Shown here in pieces: positions 16,439 to 25,400 of a stretch of 64,000 nt of DNA (the first letter of the stretch is position 1; each line of letters starts with the position of its first letter). The notes beneath the pieces were generated by a model, which was given only the letters and a program-made list of their open reading frames with translations, made no database searches and had not been told where the DNA came from. The DNA comes from Niabella aurantiaca DSM 17617 (GTDB taxonomy: Bacteria; Bacteroidota; Bacteroidia; Chitinophagales; Chitinophagaceae): contig NZ_KB893646.1 in assembly GCF_000374125.1 (NCBI RefSeq), positions 186,001-250,000 of the forward strand, written 5' to 3'. A program made the translations under genes and the position numbers.

Positions 16439-16951
16439 ATGAAAACGATAAAAACGCCTGATCCCTTCCATACAGAAAGCTGGTGCCTGGAAGCCACCAC
16501 CAACCCCCAACGTGTATTTTTTCTTTGTTTTGAGCATGCCGGGGATATTGATGCGTTCCGCAAAATGCTGCTGCACGTAATGCTCTTTATTGAGCAGTTT
16601 GAGCCCCAAAAGGAAATACCCGTGTACCGCGTATGCTGTGCCTTTATGGCCCTGCACTCCGTTATAGCGGCCGCCCATTATATTTACCGGCAGGGTGCGC
16701 CCCACCCCGGCGGAGAGGAGCAAACAGGTTTTGCCTCCTACTTTATATCCGCAGCCGAGCACGCCAACCTGCATGAAGTACTAAAAACCTTTTTCAGCTA
16801 CCAAACCCGGCAGGAGTGGATGGCCAATATGCACCTGGTACTATACCATTGTTTAACAGACCGGGCCATTGGTGTGGAAATGGACCTGTTCTCTCATTGG
16901 TTTTACCTTACCAAACTGCTGGAAGCGGCATGGTTAATGGCGGCGCGCTAA
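16439..16951 (+). CDS. hypothetical protein, tandem paralogue 2
   Basis: A 170-residue helical protein, clearly related to the preceding gene across its length. Shared blocks are DPFHTESW, NPQRVFFLCFEHAG, DIDAFRKMLLHVM, AAHYIYRQG and FYLTKLLEAAWL. Two copies of one family kept side by side with similar codon use argue for function, possibly as a hetero-oligomer. A cysteine-rich helical-bundle gene lies about 157 bp downstream on the same strand. The family is unrecognised. Confidence 0.75.
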   Translation: MKTIKTPDPFHTESWCLEATTNPQRVFFLCFEHAGDIDAFRKMLLHVMLFIEQFEPQKEIPVYRVCCAFMALHSVIAAAHYIYRQGAPHPGGEEQTGFASYFISAAEHANLHEVLKTFFSYQTRQEWMANMHLVLYHCLTDRAIGVEMDLFSHWFYLTKLLEAAWLMAAR

Positions 16952-17108
16952 TGGGGCCGTTTTGCCTAATAATGCCGGCACCTCTCAGGGCTTCGGGGCC
17001 GGCCCCGCAAAACACCGGTCGGTAAGCCGGTCACCCCCACCCCAAACGGGCATATTGTTTGTGCCCCCTTTACAGGAGTATCGCTTTTTTAAAAAAAACG
17101 CATTTATT

Positions 17109-17435
17109 ATGGAAACATTCGGAAACAGAATGGCGGAGCTGCTGAACCGCTGCGCTGCCGTTTGCGATCATTGTGCCGCGGCCTGCCTTAAGGAAAAAGA
17201 GGTAGAGCTGCTGGCGGCCTGTATTGAGGCAGATATGGCCTGTGCCGCTGTTTGCCGCACTACCGCCCTACTGCTGGAGCTGGGCATTGGCGAGCAAAAC
17301 GCCCTGTTGCTGTGCGCAGAAGTATGCAAGCATTGTGCGGATGAATGCAATAAGCACGAGCACGACCATTGCAGGGCCTGCACAGAGATCTGCAACGAGT
17401 GCGCAGTGGAGTGCGGCCAGTCTGCCGTGGCATAA
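17109..17435 (+). CDS. cysteine-rich four-helix-bundle copper-binding-type protein (DUF326)
   Basis: A 108-residue protein with 16 cysteines in paired patterns along amphipathic helices (CAAVCDHCAAAC, CAEVCKHCADEC, CRACTEICNECAVEC). This is the pattern of the DUF326/Csp family, in which four-helix bundles store Cu(I) on cysteines lining the core. There is no signal peptide, so it would be cytosolic. The ATG at 17109 is chosen because the helical repeat begins there; the frame is open further upstream but reads as intergenic sequence. Copper storage is inferred from the family. Confidence 0.88.
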   Translation: METFGNRMAELLNRCAAVCDHCAAACLKEKEVELLAACIEADMACAAVCRTTALLLELGIGEQNALLLCAEVCKHCADECNKHEHDHCRACTEICNECAVECGQSAVA

Positions 17436-17483
17436 CACCTGTTGAAAATTTTCCCCGGTCTGTGTATCTTTCTGCCTAAAAGA

Positions 17484-17589
17484 AGTATATGCCATTTGCC
17501 CCGATGCGGTGGAGCAGGGCGCGGGCACACTGGACGCGCTGGCCCGTGAGCTAAAGCAAAGCCAGCGGCTGTATTTTTGGTGGGATTAG
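17484..17589 (+). pseudogene. C-terminal coding remnant, possibly DUF4253
   Basis: About 34 codons read AICPDAVEQGAGTLDALARE, then LKQSQRLYFWWD and stop, with host-like codon use but no start or upstream body. The ending resembles, from memory, the C-terminus of DUF4253 proteins; that assignment is weak. It is best read as the surviving end of a deleted gene. Confidence 0.4.
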
Positions 17590-17607
17590 CAAGACGTCTT
17601 CAAAAAG

Positions 17608-17634
17608 TATTGTTGGTGTTTCTCACCAACAATA
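17608..17634. repeat. perfect 11-bp hairpin
   Basis: TATTGTTGGTG (17608-17618), loop TTTCT, CACCAACAATA (17624-17634). It has no T-run, so it is not a typical terminator. It sits between a gene remnant and the dispersed repeat below. Confidence 0.65.
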
Positions 17635-17649
17635 GCTGACTGGGACCTC

Positions 17650-17782
17650 TGTCATGCTGAACTTGGCTCAGCATCTAAAATAGAATCTGTTCAGCTTATA
17701 ATACATGCTTCGCCCGAACAAACGGCCTGCCCGGCATTTCAGCATCCAGCAGGGTACTCTTTAATAGATGCTGAAACAAGTT
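17650..17782. repeat. inverted pair of GTCATGCTGAAC-type dispersed repeats
   Basis: TGCTGAACTTGGCTCAGCATCT (about 17654-17675) and TAGATGCTGAAACAAGTT (17765-17782) are partial copies of the same short repeat in opposite orientation, about 90 bp apart. Such elements are common between genes in this phylum. Their convergent placement could be a miniature element or two independent copies. Confidence 0.55.
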
Positions 17783-17891
17783 GTCAATAACGATCCTCCA
17801 TAAACAAACTTTTTTCCATTGCCAGTTTTTCACCGGCAAGAGCCCCCAAATATGAATTATAAACGATATATTGCTTTGTAAAAAACCGACC

Positions 17892-19289
17892 ATGATGCGG
17901 CAATATATAACGATGATCCTGCTGTTCTTGCTGCCTTGCCTGCCCTGCGGCGCACAGGAAAAAGCCCCGCAAGCGCGGCCCAACGTACTTTTAATATTGA
18001 CCGATGACCAGCGCCGGGGCGGTACTTTTTTATCGCCGGAGCTGCTGAGCACCCCGGTGCTGGACAGCCTGGCGCACAGCGGCATCCGCTTTATAAACTC
18101 CTATATTATGGGCGGCACCAGCGGGGCGGTATGCGCGCCCAGCCGGGGCAGCATGCTTACCGGGCGCAGCGTGTTTGAAATGGGCGGCAACTACGGGCAA
18201 AAGATACCGGAGGCCCTTATAACCCTGCCCCAATACCTGAAGGCCAACGGCTACTATACCTGGATGACGGGCAAGTGGCACAATGAATACAGCTCCTTTG
18301 TAAGAAGCTTTAGCGGCGGCGCTTCCCTTTTCTTTAACGGCATGGGCCCGCAGTATGATTTTAAGGTGAACGATTTCCGGCAGGATGGCGCTTACAGCCC
18401 GCAAAACAGCCGGCTGGTAAAAGGCATACATGCTACGGACCTGTTTGCAGATGAGGCCGTTCGCTTTTTGGAAAACTATAAAGGCCGCCAGCCCTTTTTT
18501 GCTTACGTGGCGTTTAAAACCCCGCACGATCCGCGTACCGTGGCGCCCGCATTTGAACACCGGTACCCGGCAACAGGTGTTCAGCTGCCGCCTAATTTTT
18601 TAAAGCAGCACCCGTTTGATAATGGCGATCTGAAGATACGGGATGAAAAGCTGGCAGCTTTTCCCCGCGACAGCGCGGAGATCCGGCAACATATTGCAGA
18701 CTACTATGCCATGATCACCCATATTGACCAGCGCATCGGCGATATCCTGAACACATTGAAAAAGCAGGGACTGCAAAAAAACACCCTGGTCATTTTTGCC
18801 GCCGATAACGGGCTGGCGGTGGGCCAGCACGGCCTGATGGGAAAACAGAACCTGTATGAGCACAGTGTAGGTGTGCCGTTGCTGTTTTCCGGTCCGGGTG
18901 TAAAACCGGGGCAAACCAGCAAAGCGCTTACCTATCTTACGGATATTTTTCCCACACTTTGCGCTTACCTGCACCTGCCGGAGCCGCAGGGGATGCTGGG
19001 TCAAAGCCTGCTGCCTGCGCTGGGCGGTGCACGGTACAGGGGGCGTAAGTCTGAGTACTATATTTATGCCCACTACCAGCGCGGGCTGCGGATGGGCGCT
19101 TACAAGCTGATCGAATACCTGGTAAAAGGCCAGCGGCATACCCAGCTGTTTAACCTGGACAAGGATCCCTGGGAGCAGCGGAACCTGACCGGTGAAAAAA
19201 GCATGCAGAAACAAATACGGGCAATGCGCACAGAAATGAAGCGGTGGCACCAGCTGGCAAAGGATCCCATGCCGGTGTTTTATAAGTAA
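17892..19289 (+). CDS. sulfatase family protein (arylsulfatase-like)
   Basis: A 465-residue exported sulfatase. Signal peptide MMRQYITMILLFLLPCLPCG, then the N-terminal metal ligands LTDDQ (Asp38, Asp39). The formylglycine motif CAPSR (Cys81) is followed by GSMLTGR, so the cysteine-type activating enzyme would be needed in the cell. Further active-site segments are TGKWHNEYSS, TPHDPR and FAADNGLAVGQHGLMGKQNL. The protein ends with a typical C-terminal subdomain including LFNLDKDPWEQRNL. It would cleave sulfate esters of polysaccharide or other organics in the periplasm; the substrate is unknown. The ATG at 17892 starts the signal peptide. Transcribed alone. Confidence 0.92.
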   Translation: MMRQYITMILLFLLPCLPCGAQEKAPQARPNVLLILTDDQRRGGTFLSPELLSTPVLDSLAHSGIRFINSYIMGGTSGAVCAPSRGSMLTGRSVFEMGGNYGQKIPEALITLPQYLKANGYYTWMTGKWHNEYSSFVRSFSGGASLFFNGMGPQYDFKVNDFRQDGAYSPQNSRLVKGIHATDLFADEAVRFLENYKGRQPFFAYVAFKTPHDPRTVAPAFEHRYPATGVQLPPNFLKQHPFDNGDLKIRDEKLAAFPRDSAEIRQHIADYYAMITHIDQRIGDILNTLKKQGLQKNTLVIFAADNGLAVGQHGLMGKQNLYEHSVGVPLLFSGPGVKPGQTSKALTYLTDIFPTLCAYLHLPEPQGMLGQSLLPALGGARYRGRKSEYYIYAHYQRGLRMGAYKLIEYLVKGQRHTQLFNLDKDPWEQRNLTGEKSMQKQIRAMRTEMKRWHQLAKDPMPVFYK

Positions 19290-19662
19290 CGATAGGATAA
19301 TAAAAAGAACCTGCTGCCTGCTGCTGGCATAACGTTTTTCAACCGCGCCGTGTGTCTCGCGCGTCGCCTCCGGAGTGTGGTTGCACAGCATTTCTGGTTC
19401 ATGCGGGCACGACCCGGAGCAGGGCGGATGACACATAGCGCATCAGCACCAGTACAAATACCGGGCACTGCGTTTTCGGCAGCCGGCCACGGTCAGTGTC
19501 CGCACTTGCCTTAGAAGAATAACAGCAGACAATGAAGAATGGTACCAAAAGATCTGTGCTTCGGTGTTTCAGTAGCCCCATCGGAAATTTTCCCGATCGC
19601 GCAACTTCTTTTCCCGATCTTGAAAACAGGTGCCGGCAACATGCGGCATCTTTACATCTTTG

Positions 19663-19786
19663 TTAGTGGATCAATATGTCGCAACCTATGCTGCCCATCC
19701 GGAGCAACGCATAAAGCATCTCCGGCACTCGTCTCTTTTATAAGCAATCAAGCAGCCGCACGGATCTTTATCGGTGCGGCTTTTTG
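19663..19786 (+). ncRNA. candidate small RNA or leader with intrinsic terminator
   Basis: A promoter-like pair (TTG near 19620 and ACATCTTTG ending at 19662) precedes about 120 nt without an open frame. The stretch ends at a strong terminator: AGCCGCAC (19754-19761), GTGCGGCT (19774-19781) and a T-run. It lies 150 bp before the GTG start of the heme receptor. It does not resemble a cobalamin riboswitch. It could be a regulatory small RNA or an attenuated leader of the hmu operon. Confidence 0.45.
19754..19786 (+). terminator. intrinsic terminator upstream of the heme operon
   Basis: An 8-bp perfect GC-rich stem AGCCGCAC/GTGCGGCT followed by TTTTT. The inner GAT/ATC bases extend the stem. It is oriented on the plus strand, before and not after a coding gene. 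Confidence 0.8.
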
Positions 19787-19938
19787 TTGCGGTTTAATTT
19801 TCCTCAACTCATTGAGATCAGTGCTTCCCGTGTTTCAATGGCATGGCCTGGATTTTTCCTGATCGCGCAACTTCTTTTCCCGAATGCGAAAAAGCTTGTC
19901 TGATCATTGGCAGACATTTGCTGCCTCAGTACCATAAC

Positions 19939-21996
19939 GTGCATCACAAAACAATACAATATTATCTCACTGCCTGTTTGTTGCTTATGGCCTTTGGGGC
20001 ACAGGCACAAACGGCAACTGCCGATACCGCGGCATCTATGCTGGATGCAGTAACGGTAACCACGGGCCAGTACCAGCCGCAATCGCTCCGCAAATCGGTT
20101 TATGATGTGCGGGTCATTACCGCAGCGCAGATACAGGCGCGGGGCGCGGTAAGCGTGATGCAGGTACTCAACACCCAGCTGGGTATGCGGCTGAGTAATG
20201 ACAATACATTGGGCGTAACCGATATACAACTGATGGGTATGAGCGGCCGCTCTATAAAAATATTGCTGGATGGTGTGCCGGTAACGGATCGCAACGATAC
20301 ACGGGAAAGCCTTTCCCAGATTGACGTACAGACGATCGACCGCATCGAGATCGTGGAAGGACCCATGTCCGTAGCCTATGGTTCGGACGCATTGGCCGGA
20401 GTGATCAACATCATTACCAGGGATCCCGGTGCGGCAACCTACAGCATCCGGGCAAAGGTGCAGGAGGAAACGGCCGGTAATGAATATTACCCGTTCAGCT
20501 ACCAGGGGCTGCATCAGCAATCGGTAAGCGGCTCCTATAAATTTAAAGCGCCGCTCACCATCAGCGCAGGCATCAACCATATCCTTTTCAATGGCGTTGG
20601 CGGCGATGCTTATGGCCGGCAGAAAGCATGGCTGCCCAAAGAGCAATACCTGGGCCATCTGCGCGCGGGATATCATACAGAAAGGAATAAATTTCATTAC
20701 CGGCTGGATGTGCTGGAGGAGACCATTACAAAAAAAGGCGCGCTGAACCTGAACGTGCGCAAGGCTTTTGACCAGCGGTACCAGACCCGCCGCTATATGC
20801 ACCAGCTGCAGGATCAGTGGAAGCTGAATGACCGGTTGCATTTTAGTTCGTTCTTGTCTTATACGGATTACCGGCGGCGTACCAAAAGCACCAATCACAA
20901 TTTTGAAACGGGTGAAGATGTACCGACCACGGGAACGGGAGAACAGGATGTGGCAAAATTTCAAACCCTGTTCTTCAGAACACAGGGGGTCTATGCACTT
21001 CATGATAAACTTTCGTTACAGCCCGGCGTGGAAATAAGCCGGGACAATGCATCGGGCAACCGCATTAAAGGCAGCCCGGTGATCACAGACTATGCGCTGT
21101 TTGCATCCGCGGAGTATAAACCCTCCGGCCGCATCAACATCCGGCCCGGTTTGCGGATGATCAAAAACTCCATTTATGATGCGCCCCCCGTGGTGCCGGC
21201 ATTAAACATAAAGCTGGGGATCTCCGCTGCATCGGACCTTCGCCTGTCGTATGCACAGGGCTACCGGGCTCCTGCGCTGCGGGAGCTGTATTTTGATTTT
21301 GTGGATGCCAACCATACCATTTACGGCAATCCGGACCTGAAGGCAGAAATCTCGCGCAGCCTGCATTTATCCTGGAACACGTTTTTAAACCGCGCCGCGT
21401 GGAAGACCTCCTTCTCACTTAGTGCTTTTTATAATGTATTTGATGACCTGATCGACTATGCGGCCGATCCCAACAATAGTAGGGCTACCATTCTTTTTAA
21501 TGTAAGCAAGTTTAAAACCGCCGGTATGCTGCTGCAGCAGGGCTTCATCATCCGGCAGCTGCAGGTAGACTGGGGCGTCAGCTATATTGGCCGCTACAAC
21601 CGGTTGAAGGAAGCGGACGGGGAGCTGCCGGAGCTTAACTGGTCGCCCGAGGCCAATGCAGCTATTTATTACAACATGCATAAACCGAAGCTGCAGCTGG
21701 CACTCATCTATAAGTTTACCGGTGCCCGCAAGCAATACCAGTTAAAAAACGGCGCCGACATCAGCCAGGGCGTGCAGCTTACAAAAATGGATGCCTTTCA
21801 CTGGGCCGACTTTTCCGTTACCAAAAAGCTGTGGAGCCTGTTTGCCGTACAGGCCGGCGTAAAAAATATTCTTAACATCAGCAATATCAACAGCACGATC
21901 GGTGGTGATGGCGCCCACAGCAGCAGCGGACCGGTACCGGTAAGCTATGGCCGGTCGTATTTTATAGGACTGGATTTTCGTTTCAATAAACAATAA
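19939..21996 (+). CDS. hmuR: TonB-dependent outer-membrane receptor, HmuR-type
   Basis: About 685 residues from the GTG at 19939, which starts a good signal peptide (HHKTIQYYLTACLLLMAFGA then QAQ). An in-frame ATG exists at 19843, but that extension runs through the duplicated upstream element, so I prefer GTG. A plug domain follows (SVYDVRVITAAQIQARGAVS; GRSIKILLDGVPVTDRND; IEIVEGPMSVAYGSDALAGV), then a 22-strand-type barrel ending in FIGLDFRFNKQ with a terminal aromatic region. There is no carboxypeptidase-like extension, unlike SusC. The operon with HmuY and DUF6607 points to heme or iron-porphyrin uptake. Confidence 0.88.
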   Translation: MHHKTIQYYLTACLLLMAFGAQAQTATADTAASMLDAVTVTTGQYQPQSLRKSVYDVRVITAAQIQARGAVSVMQVLNTQLGMRLSNDNTLGVTDIQLMGMSGRSIKILLDGVPVTDRNDTRESLSQIDVQTIDRIEIVEGPMSVAYGSDALAGVINIITRDPGAATYSIRAKVQEETAGNEYYPFSYQGLHQQSVSGSYKFKAPLTISAGINHILFNGVGGDAYGRQKAWLPKEQYLGHLRAGYHTERNKFHYRLDVLEETITKKGALNLNVRKAFDQRYQTRRYMHQLQDQWKLNDRLHFSSFLSYTDYRRRTKSTNHNFETGEDVPTTGTGEQDVAKFQTLFFRTQGVYALHDKLSLQPGVEISRDNASGNRIKGSPVITDYALFASAEYKPSGRINIRPGLRMIKNSIYDAPPVVPALNIKLGISAASDLRLSYAQGYRAPALRELYFDFVDANHTIYGNPDLKAEISRSLHLSWNTFLNRAAWKTSFSLSAFYNVFDDLIDYAADPNNSRATILFNVSKFKTAGMLLQQGFIIRQLQVDWGVSYIGRYNRLKEADGELPELNWSPEANAAIYYNMHKPKLQLALIYKFTGARKQYQLKNGADISQGVQLTKMDAFHWADFSVTKKLWSLFAVQAGVKNILNISNINSTIGGDGAHSSSGPVPVSYGRSYFIGLDFRFNKQ

Positions 21997-22007
21997 AAAA
22001 TACCAAC

Positions 22008-23087
22008 ATGAATTGTACAACAATGTTACAAAAAGCAATGGCGGTGGCGTGTATGATCCTCGCTATTGCATCCTGCAAAAAAGATAAAGACCCGGTTATC
22101 ATCATACCGCCCTCATCCGGCAGCACCCTGCAGCTGGATGGCGGAACGGGAGGAGCCGCTGCAATCAATGCTGTTTTTGTGGATTTCAGTGCAGATAAGC
22201 AAACCCCTGTATTAAGGGATAGCTGGGACCTGGGATTTTATTGCGGCAGCGATTTTAAAGTAACCATCAACCTCACAAACGGTGCTGCTGCCGTGGCCGT
22301 AAACAAAACGGATATCAATACCGTTACGGCGGCAGATTTTGACCGCGACACGTTGAGAGTAGGCCTGGATGGCATGAGCGTGGTTGGGAGCTTTGCCGTG
22401 ATCGATGACACCAGGGAACCCAACATCTTAAACAAAACGGTGATTGCTGCTGTATCTGCCAATGATGCCGATAACAAGGTGTACATCCTTAACAGGAAAG
22501 GCGGCGATGCTTCGGCAGCCGATGCCAACTTATACAAGATAAGGATCCTCCGAAAAGGAAATGGATATACCCTGCAGTATGCAAAGCTTGCTGAAACTAC
22601 TTTTAAAACGCTGGAAATAGATAAGGAAACCGATTTTAATTTCCGGTTTGCCTCTTTGGTTTCCGGCACGATCGTAAACGTGGAGCCGGCCAAAGCAAAC
22701 TGGGACCTGGTATGGAGCTGGAGCATGTATTATACCGGGCCCTTTCCTTATGCGTTCTCCGACTTTGTGGCAATAAACAATATTGGCGGAGCTGCTGCTT
22801 TTGAAAGGGTTTACGCATCGGACGAGGCGGCAGCCGATGCCTACGCCAAATTTAACAAAGACAGTGCAGCCCAATACACTTTCTCCTCCAGGAGGGATGC
22901 TATCGGCACCACCTGGAGAAGAACCGCGGCGCCGGGAGCTACCCTTCCCGCAGGTGTTTATAAAACAAAATTCTACGTGGTACGGGACGGCAGCGGAAAT
23001 CTATACAAACTAAAATTCCTGAGCTTTACCAGCGAGGACGGCGGTACCCGCGGCAAACCACAAATTGAATATACATTGATCCATTAG
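22008..23087 (+). CDS. hmuY: HmuY-family heme-binding lipoprotein
   Basis: A 359-residue lipoprotein with lipobox IASC (Cys23), followed by a Lys-rich spacer. HmuY-like features are the early motif FVDFSADKQTPVLRDSWDLG, repeated later as AKANWDLVWSWSMYYTGPFP and FSSRRDAIGTTWRR. In Porphyromonas HmuY captures heme at the cell surface and hands it to the receptor HmuR. The axial ligands cannot be assigned by eye. It starts 11 bp after the receptor stop and is certainly in the same operon. Members of the family in soil bacteria may bind other ligands. Confidence 0.85.
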   Translation: MNCTTMLQKAMAVACMILAIASCKKDKDPVIIIPPSSGSTLQLDGGTGGAAAINAVFVDFSADKQTPVLRDSWDLGFYCGSDFKVTINLTNGAAAVAVNKTDINTVTAADFDRDTLRVGLDGMSVVGSFAVIDDTREPNILNKTVIAAVSANDADNKVYILNRKGGDASAADANLYKIRILRKGNGYTLQYAKLAETTFKTLEIDKETDFNFRFASLVSGTIVNVEPAKANWDLVWSWSMYYTGPFPYAFSDFVAINNIGGAAAFERVYASDEAAADAYAKFNKDSAAQYTFSSRRDAIGTTWRRTAAPGATLPAGVYKTKFYVVRDGSGNLYKLKFLSFTSEDGGTRGKPQIEYTLIH

Positions 23088-23106
23088 CATTTAAACTCAA
23101 ATACAC

Positions 23107-24009
23107 ATGAAGAAGATCCTTTTAATAGCAGGCGCAGCCATCACAACCACTACATTGATGGCGCAAACAGGAAAAGAAAACATTGACAAGCTCTGCGGCT
23201 GTTTTGAAGTAAGCTTTAAATATGCAGAGACCTTTGCACCGGAAAAAGACTATAAGTTTCACGAGCGGGAGCAGATCATCGGCGTTACGGAACTGGCCCT
23301 GCCCCTGGTAAACACGGATAAAAAAGTGGTGATCCAGCATTTGCTGGTAATGGGCAGCGGCACCGTTATCAAGCACTGGCGCGAAGACTGGACCTATGAA
23401 AACCTGGTGCAATGGGTGTACAAAGGCGATAAGGTTTGGGAGAAGACAACCCTGCCGGCTGCGGATGTAAAAGGGAAATGGTCACAGTCCGTTTGGGAAG
23501 TAACGGATGCCCCGCGTTACCAGGGCAGCGCTCCCTGGCAGGTAGTGAACGGGCATACCATTTGGGAGAGTACCACAGACGCGCCCCTGCCCCGGAGGGA
23601 ATATACCCAGCGCTCCGATTATAATATCCTGAACCGTACCAACCGCCTGGTGATCACCCGTAAAGGCTATGACCACGTGCAGGAGAACAAAAAGATCATC
23701 CGTGCCAACGGCGCCGATAAGCTGCTGGTGGAAGAGCGGGGACTGAACGGTTATGAAAAGCTGGATAAGGAAGACTGTGCAGCGGGTGCCAGGTACTGGG
23801 AGGAGCACAAAGGCTTTTGGCTGGCGCTGGAGCAGGAATGGGATAAGCTGCTGGATGCAAAGAGCCGCATAAAACTTACAGAGAAGGTGGGCAACCAGGA
23901 GCTGATGCCTACATTATTTGCCATGGCGGATGAATGGAAGGAAAAAAAGCTGACGGCAGCGGATGTCAACGGCAGGATAAAGACCATACTGGAAAAACAT
24001 ATCCAATAA
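23107..24009 (+). CDS. DUF6607 family secreted protein
   Basis: A 300-residue protein with signal peptide (ending TTLMAQ). The family is recognised by KLCGCFEVSFKYAETFAPEK, the Trp-rich EDWTYENLVQWVYKGDKVWE and SQSVWEVTDAPRYQGSAPW, followed by REYTQRSDYNILNRTNR. This family nearly always sits with HmuY and a TonB receptor in Bacteroidota; its function is not known. It lies 19 bp after hmuY and closes the operon, followed by a terminator. Confidence 0.88.
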   Translation: MKKILLIAGAAITTTTLMAQTGKENIDKLCGCFEVSFKYAETFAPEKDYKFHEREQIIGVTELALPLVNTDKKVVIQHLLVMGSGTVIKHWREDWTYENLVQWVYKGDKVWEKTTLPAADVKGKWSQSVWEVTDAPRYQGSAPWQVVNGHTIWESTTDAPLPRREYTQRSDYNILNRTNRLVITRKGYDHVQENKKIIRANGADKLLVEERGLNGYEKLDKEDCAAGARYWEEHKGFWLALEQEWDKLLDAKSRIKLTEKVGNQELMPTLFAMADEWKEKKLTAADVNGRIKTILEKHIQ

Positions 24010-24029
24010 CGCTTTCTTCATGTATCTGT

Positions 24030-24064
24030 AATGCCGCTCCGTAATTGTACGGGCGGCATTTTAT
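24030..24064 (+). terminator. terminator of the heme operon
   Basis: AATGCCGC-T-CCGTA, loop ATTG, TACGG-GCGGCATT (24030-24060) then TT. This is a 13-bp stem with one bulged T, 20 bp after the DUF6607 stop codon. Confidence 0.8.
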
Positions 24065-24188
24065 GCTTTTGCTTCGTTGCCTGTGCGATCTCCGGCAGTG
24101 GATAAGAGTTTAATGATAGGCTATAAAATCCCTTTTGACAGCCACTTTTTCTGAACCTTCTTTTGTATTCGCCCTTGCGGCACCCCAT

Positions 24189-25373
24189 TCATTCAATCAC
24201 ACTGTTTTTCTTTAACAATGCCGCCGCCTCTATCATCATCATACCGCTGAGCTGGGTAGAGAGGTCGATGCTGCCCGGAGGCCGCGCCGTCCAGTCGGAA
24301 TTGATCAGCAGCCCGGGCCGGGCCATCCCCTTTTGATAGATGGATACCGCATTGGCCTTTAAAAAAGCAATGATGGTGGCCTTGTCAGCATCGGCAACAG
24401 CGGTATTCAACGCCAGCCGGGTAAAATAGCGCACCAGTATGCCTTTAAACAAACCACCATCTCCCTGGCCCTCGCTTTTTAGAATACCGGAGGGTGTAAT
24501 GGAGGTATTGCTGATGGCTGCTTTTGCCGTGCGGACGGCATCATTTAAATAAGCCGCGTTCTGCGTGGCATTGTACAGCTCCAGGGCAGCGCCCACAAAC
24601 GTGCCCTGGTTGTAAGTAAACAGGTTCTTGTCGATGGCTTCATCATTCTTTGAGTTGATGCCATCCCAGGCCAGGCCGCTTACGGGGTCCAGCAGGGTTT
24701 GCTTTAACCAGGTATAAAGCCGTACTGCCGCATCCAGGTCCTCCTGCTTCTTATCCAGCTGGTACAGCCTTGCTGCAAGGATGATGGCCGGTGCATTGGC
24801 GGGTGTATTCTTGTAATAGAGCTGGTTCTTGTTCCAGGCAATGCCGCCGCCCATGGTAGTGTTCTCCCCGGTTTTGATGTCGTTCCACAACAATACCGCC
24901 GCATCTTTAAACACGGGGTCCTGCGTGCTGCCGAAGGCCCGCAGCGAAGAGAGGGCCAGCCACTCCATGTCATCATAAAAATTATTGACAAGGCTGTTAC
25001 CGTTCTTGTTTTTTATGCCGCTGAGCAGGGCCTGCATGCGGGTTTTATAGCTTTCAGCCCCGGTGCGCTCGTGCGCATCTGCCAGTACATCCATCGCATG
25101 GGCATTCCACCAGTAGTGAAAGGTTTGGTTGCCGGTATTGTTCTGCATAAAGTACCGGCCGTCGGGCGACCGGTAGGTCTGGTACAATACATCCTGTAAA
25201 GAATCGGCCAGGCCGCTCCAGTCATGGTTTTCTTTAACGCCGGAGCCCGGTTCCGGCGGGTAAAGCGGAAACTGCTCCTTAGCGCAGGATTGGAGCAGGC
25301 CTGCGATGATCAGTGCAATGCAGCTGATGGTATAGTTGATCGAAAAGGTCAGGGACCGGTAATTTTGTTTCAT
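24189..25373 (-). CDS. glycoside hydrolase family 76 (alpha-1,6-mannanase-like) lipoprotein
   Basis: A 394-residue lipoprotein (lipobox LQSC, Cys30). The GH76 fold is shown by TFHYWWNAHAMDVLADAHER, the catalytic pair in NNFYDDMEWLALSS (Asp134, Asp135) and GGIAWNKNQLYYKNTPANAP, with later FTYNQGTFVGAALELY. GH76 enzymes are endo-alpha-1,6-mannanases acting on fungal or yeast mannan. The surface-lipoprotein signal and position after SusC/D/E place it as the degrading enzyme of this locus. It is the last gene of the operon, 27 bp after the SusE-like gene. No other glycosidase is present in the locus. Confidence 0.93.
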   Translation of the reverse strand: MKQNYRSLTFSINYTISCIALIIAGLLQSCAKEQFPLYPPEPGSGVKENHDWSGLADSLQDVLYQTYRSPDGRYFMQNNTGNQTFHYWWNAHAMDVLADAHERTGAESYKTRMQALLSGIKNKNGNSLVNNFYDDMEWLALSSLRAFGSTQDPVFKDAAVLLWNDIKTGENTTMGGGIAWNKNQLYYKNTPANAPAIILAARLYQLDKKQEDLDAAVRLYTWLKQTLLDPVSGLAWDGINSKNDEAIDKNLFTYNQGTFVGAALELYNATQNAAYLNDAVRTAKAAISNTSITPSGILKSEGQGDGGLFKGILVRYFTRLALNTAVADADKATIIAFLKANAVSIYQKGMARPGLLINSDWTARPPGSIDLSTQLSGMMMIEAAALLKKNSVIE

Positions 25374-25400
25374 TGCCTCATGGTTTGTTTTTCCGGATGT

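Larger units (their letters stand above)
19595..19883 (+). repeat. duplicated 23-bp upstream element flanking a putative small transcript
   Basis: A 23-bp sequence beginning GATCGCGCAACTTC and ending TTTTCCCGA occurs at 19595-19617 and again at 19861-19883. In both copies a GAAAA follows within a few bases and is followed by a CTTTG or ATTTG box. Copy 1 precedes a transcript-like unit ending at a terminator; copy 2 precedes the heme receptor gene. Confidence 0.65.

Noticed and set aside
19663-19786. Cobalamin riboswitch before the TonB receptor
   Set aside because: The conserved cobalamin-box sequence is not seen, and the receptor is paired with HmuY, pointing to heme.
19804-21003. Long minus-strand open frame of about 400 codons
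   Set aside because: Opposite the TonB receptor and its leader; no domain and no signal of translation.
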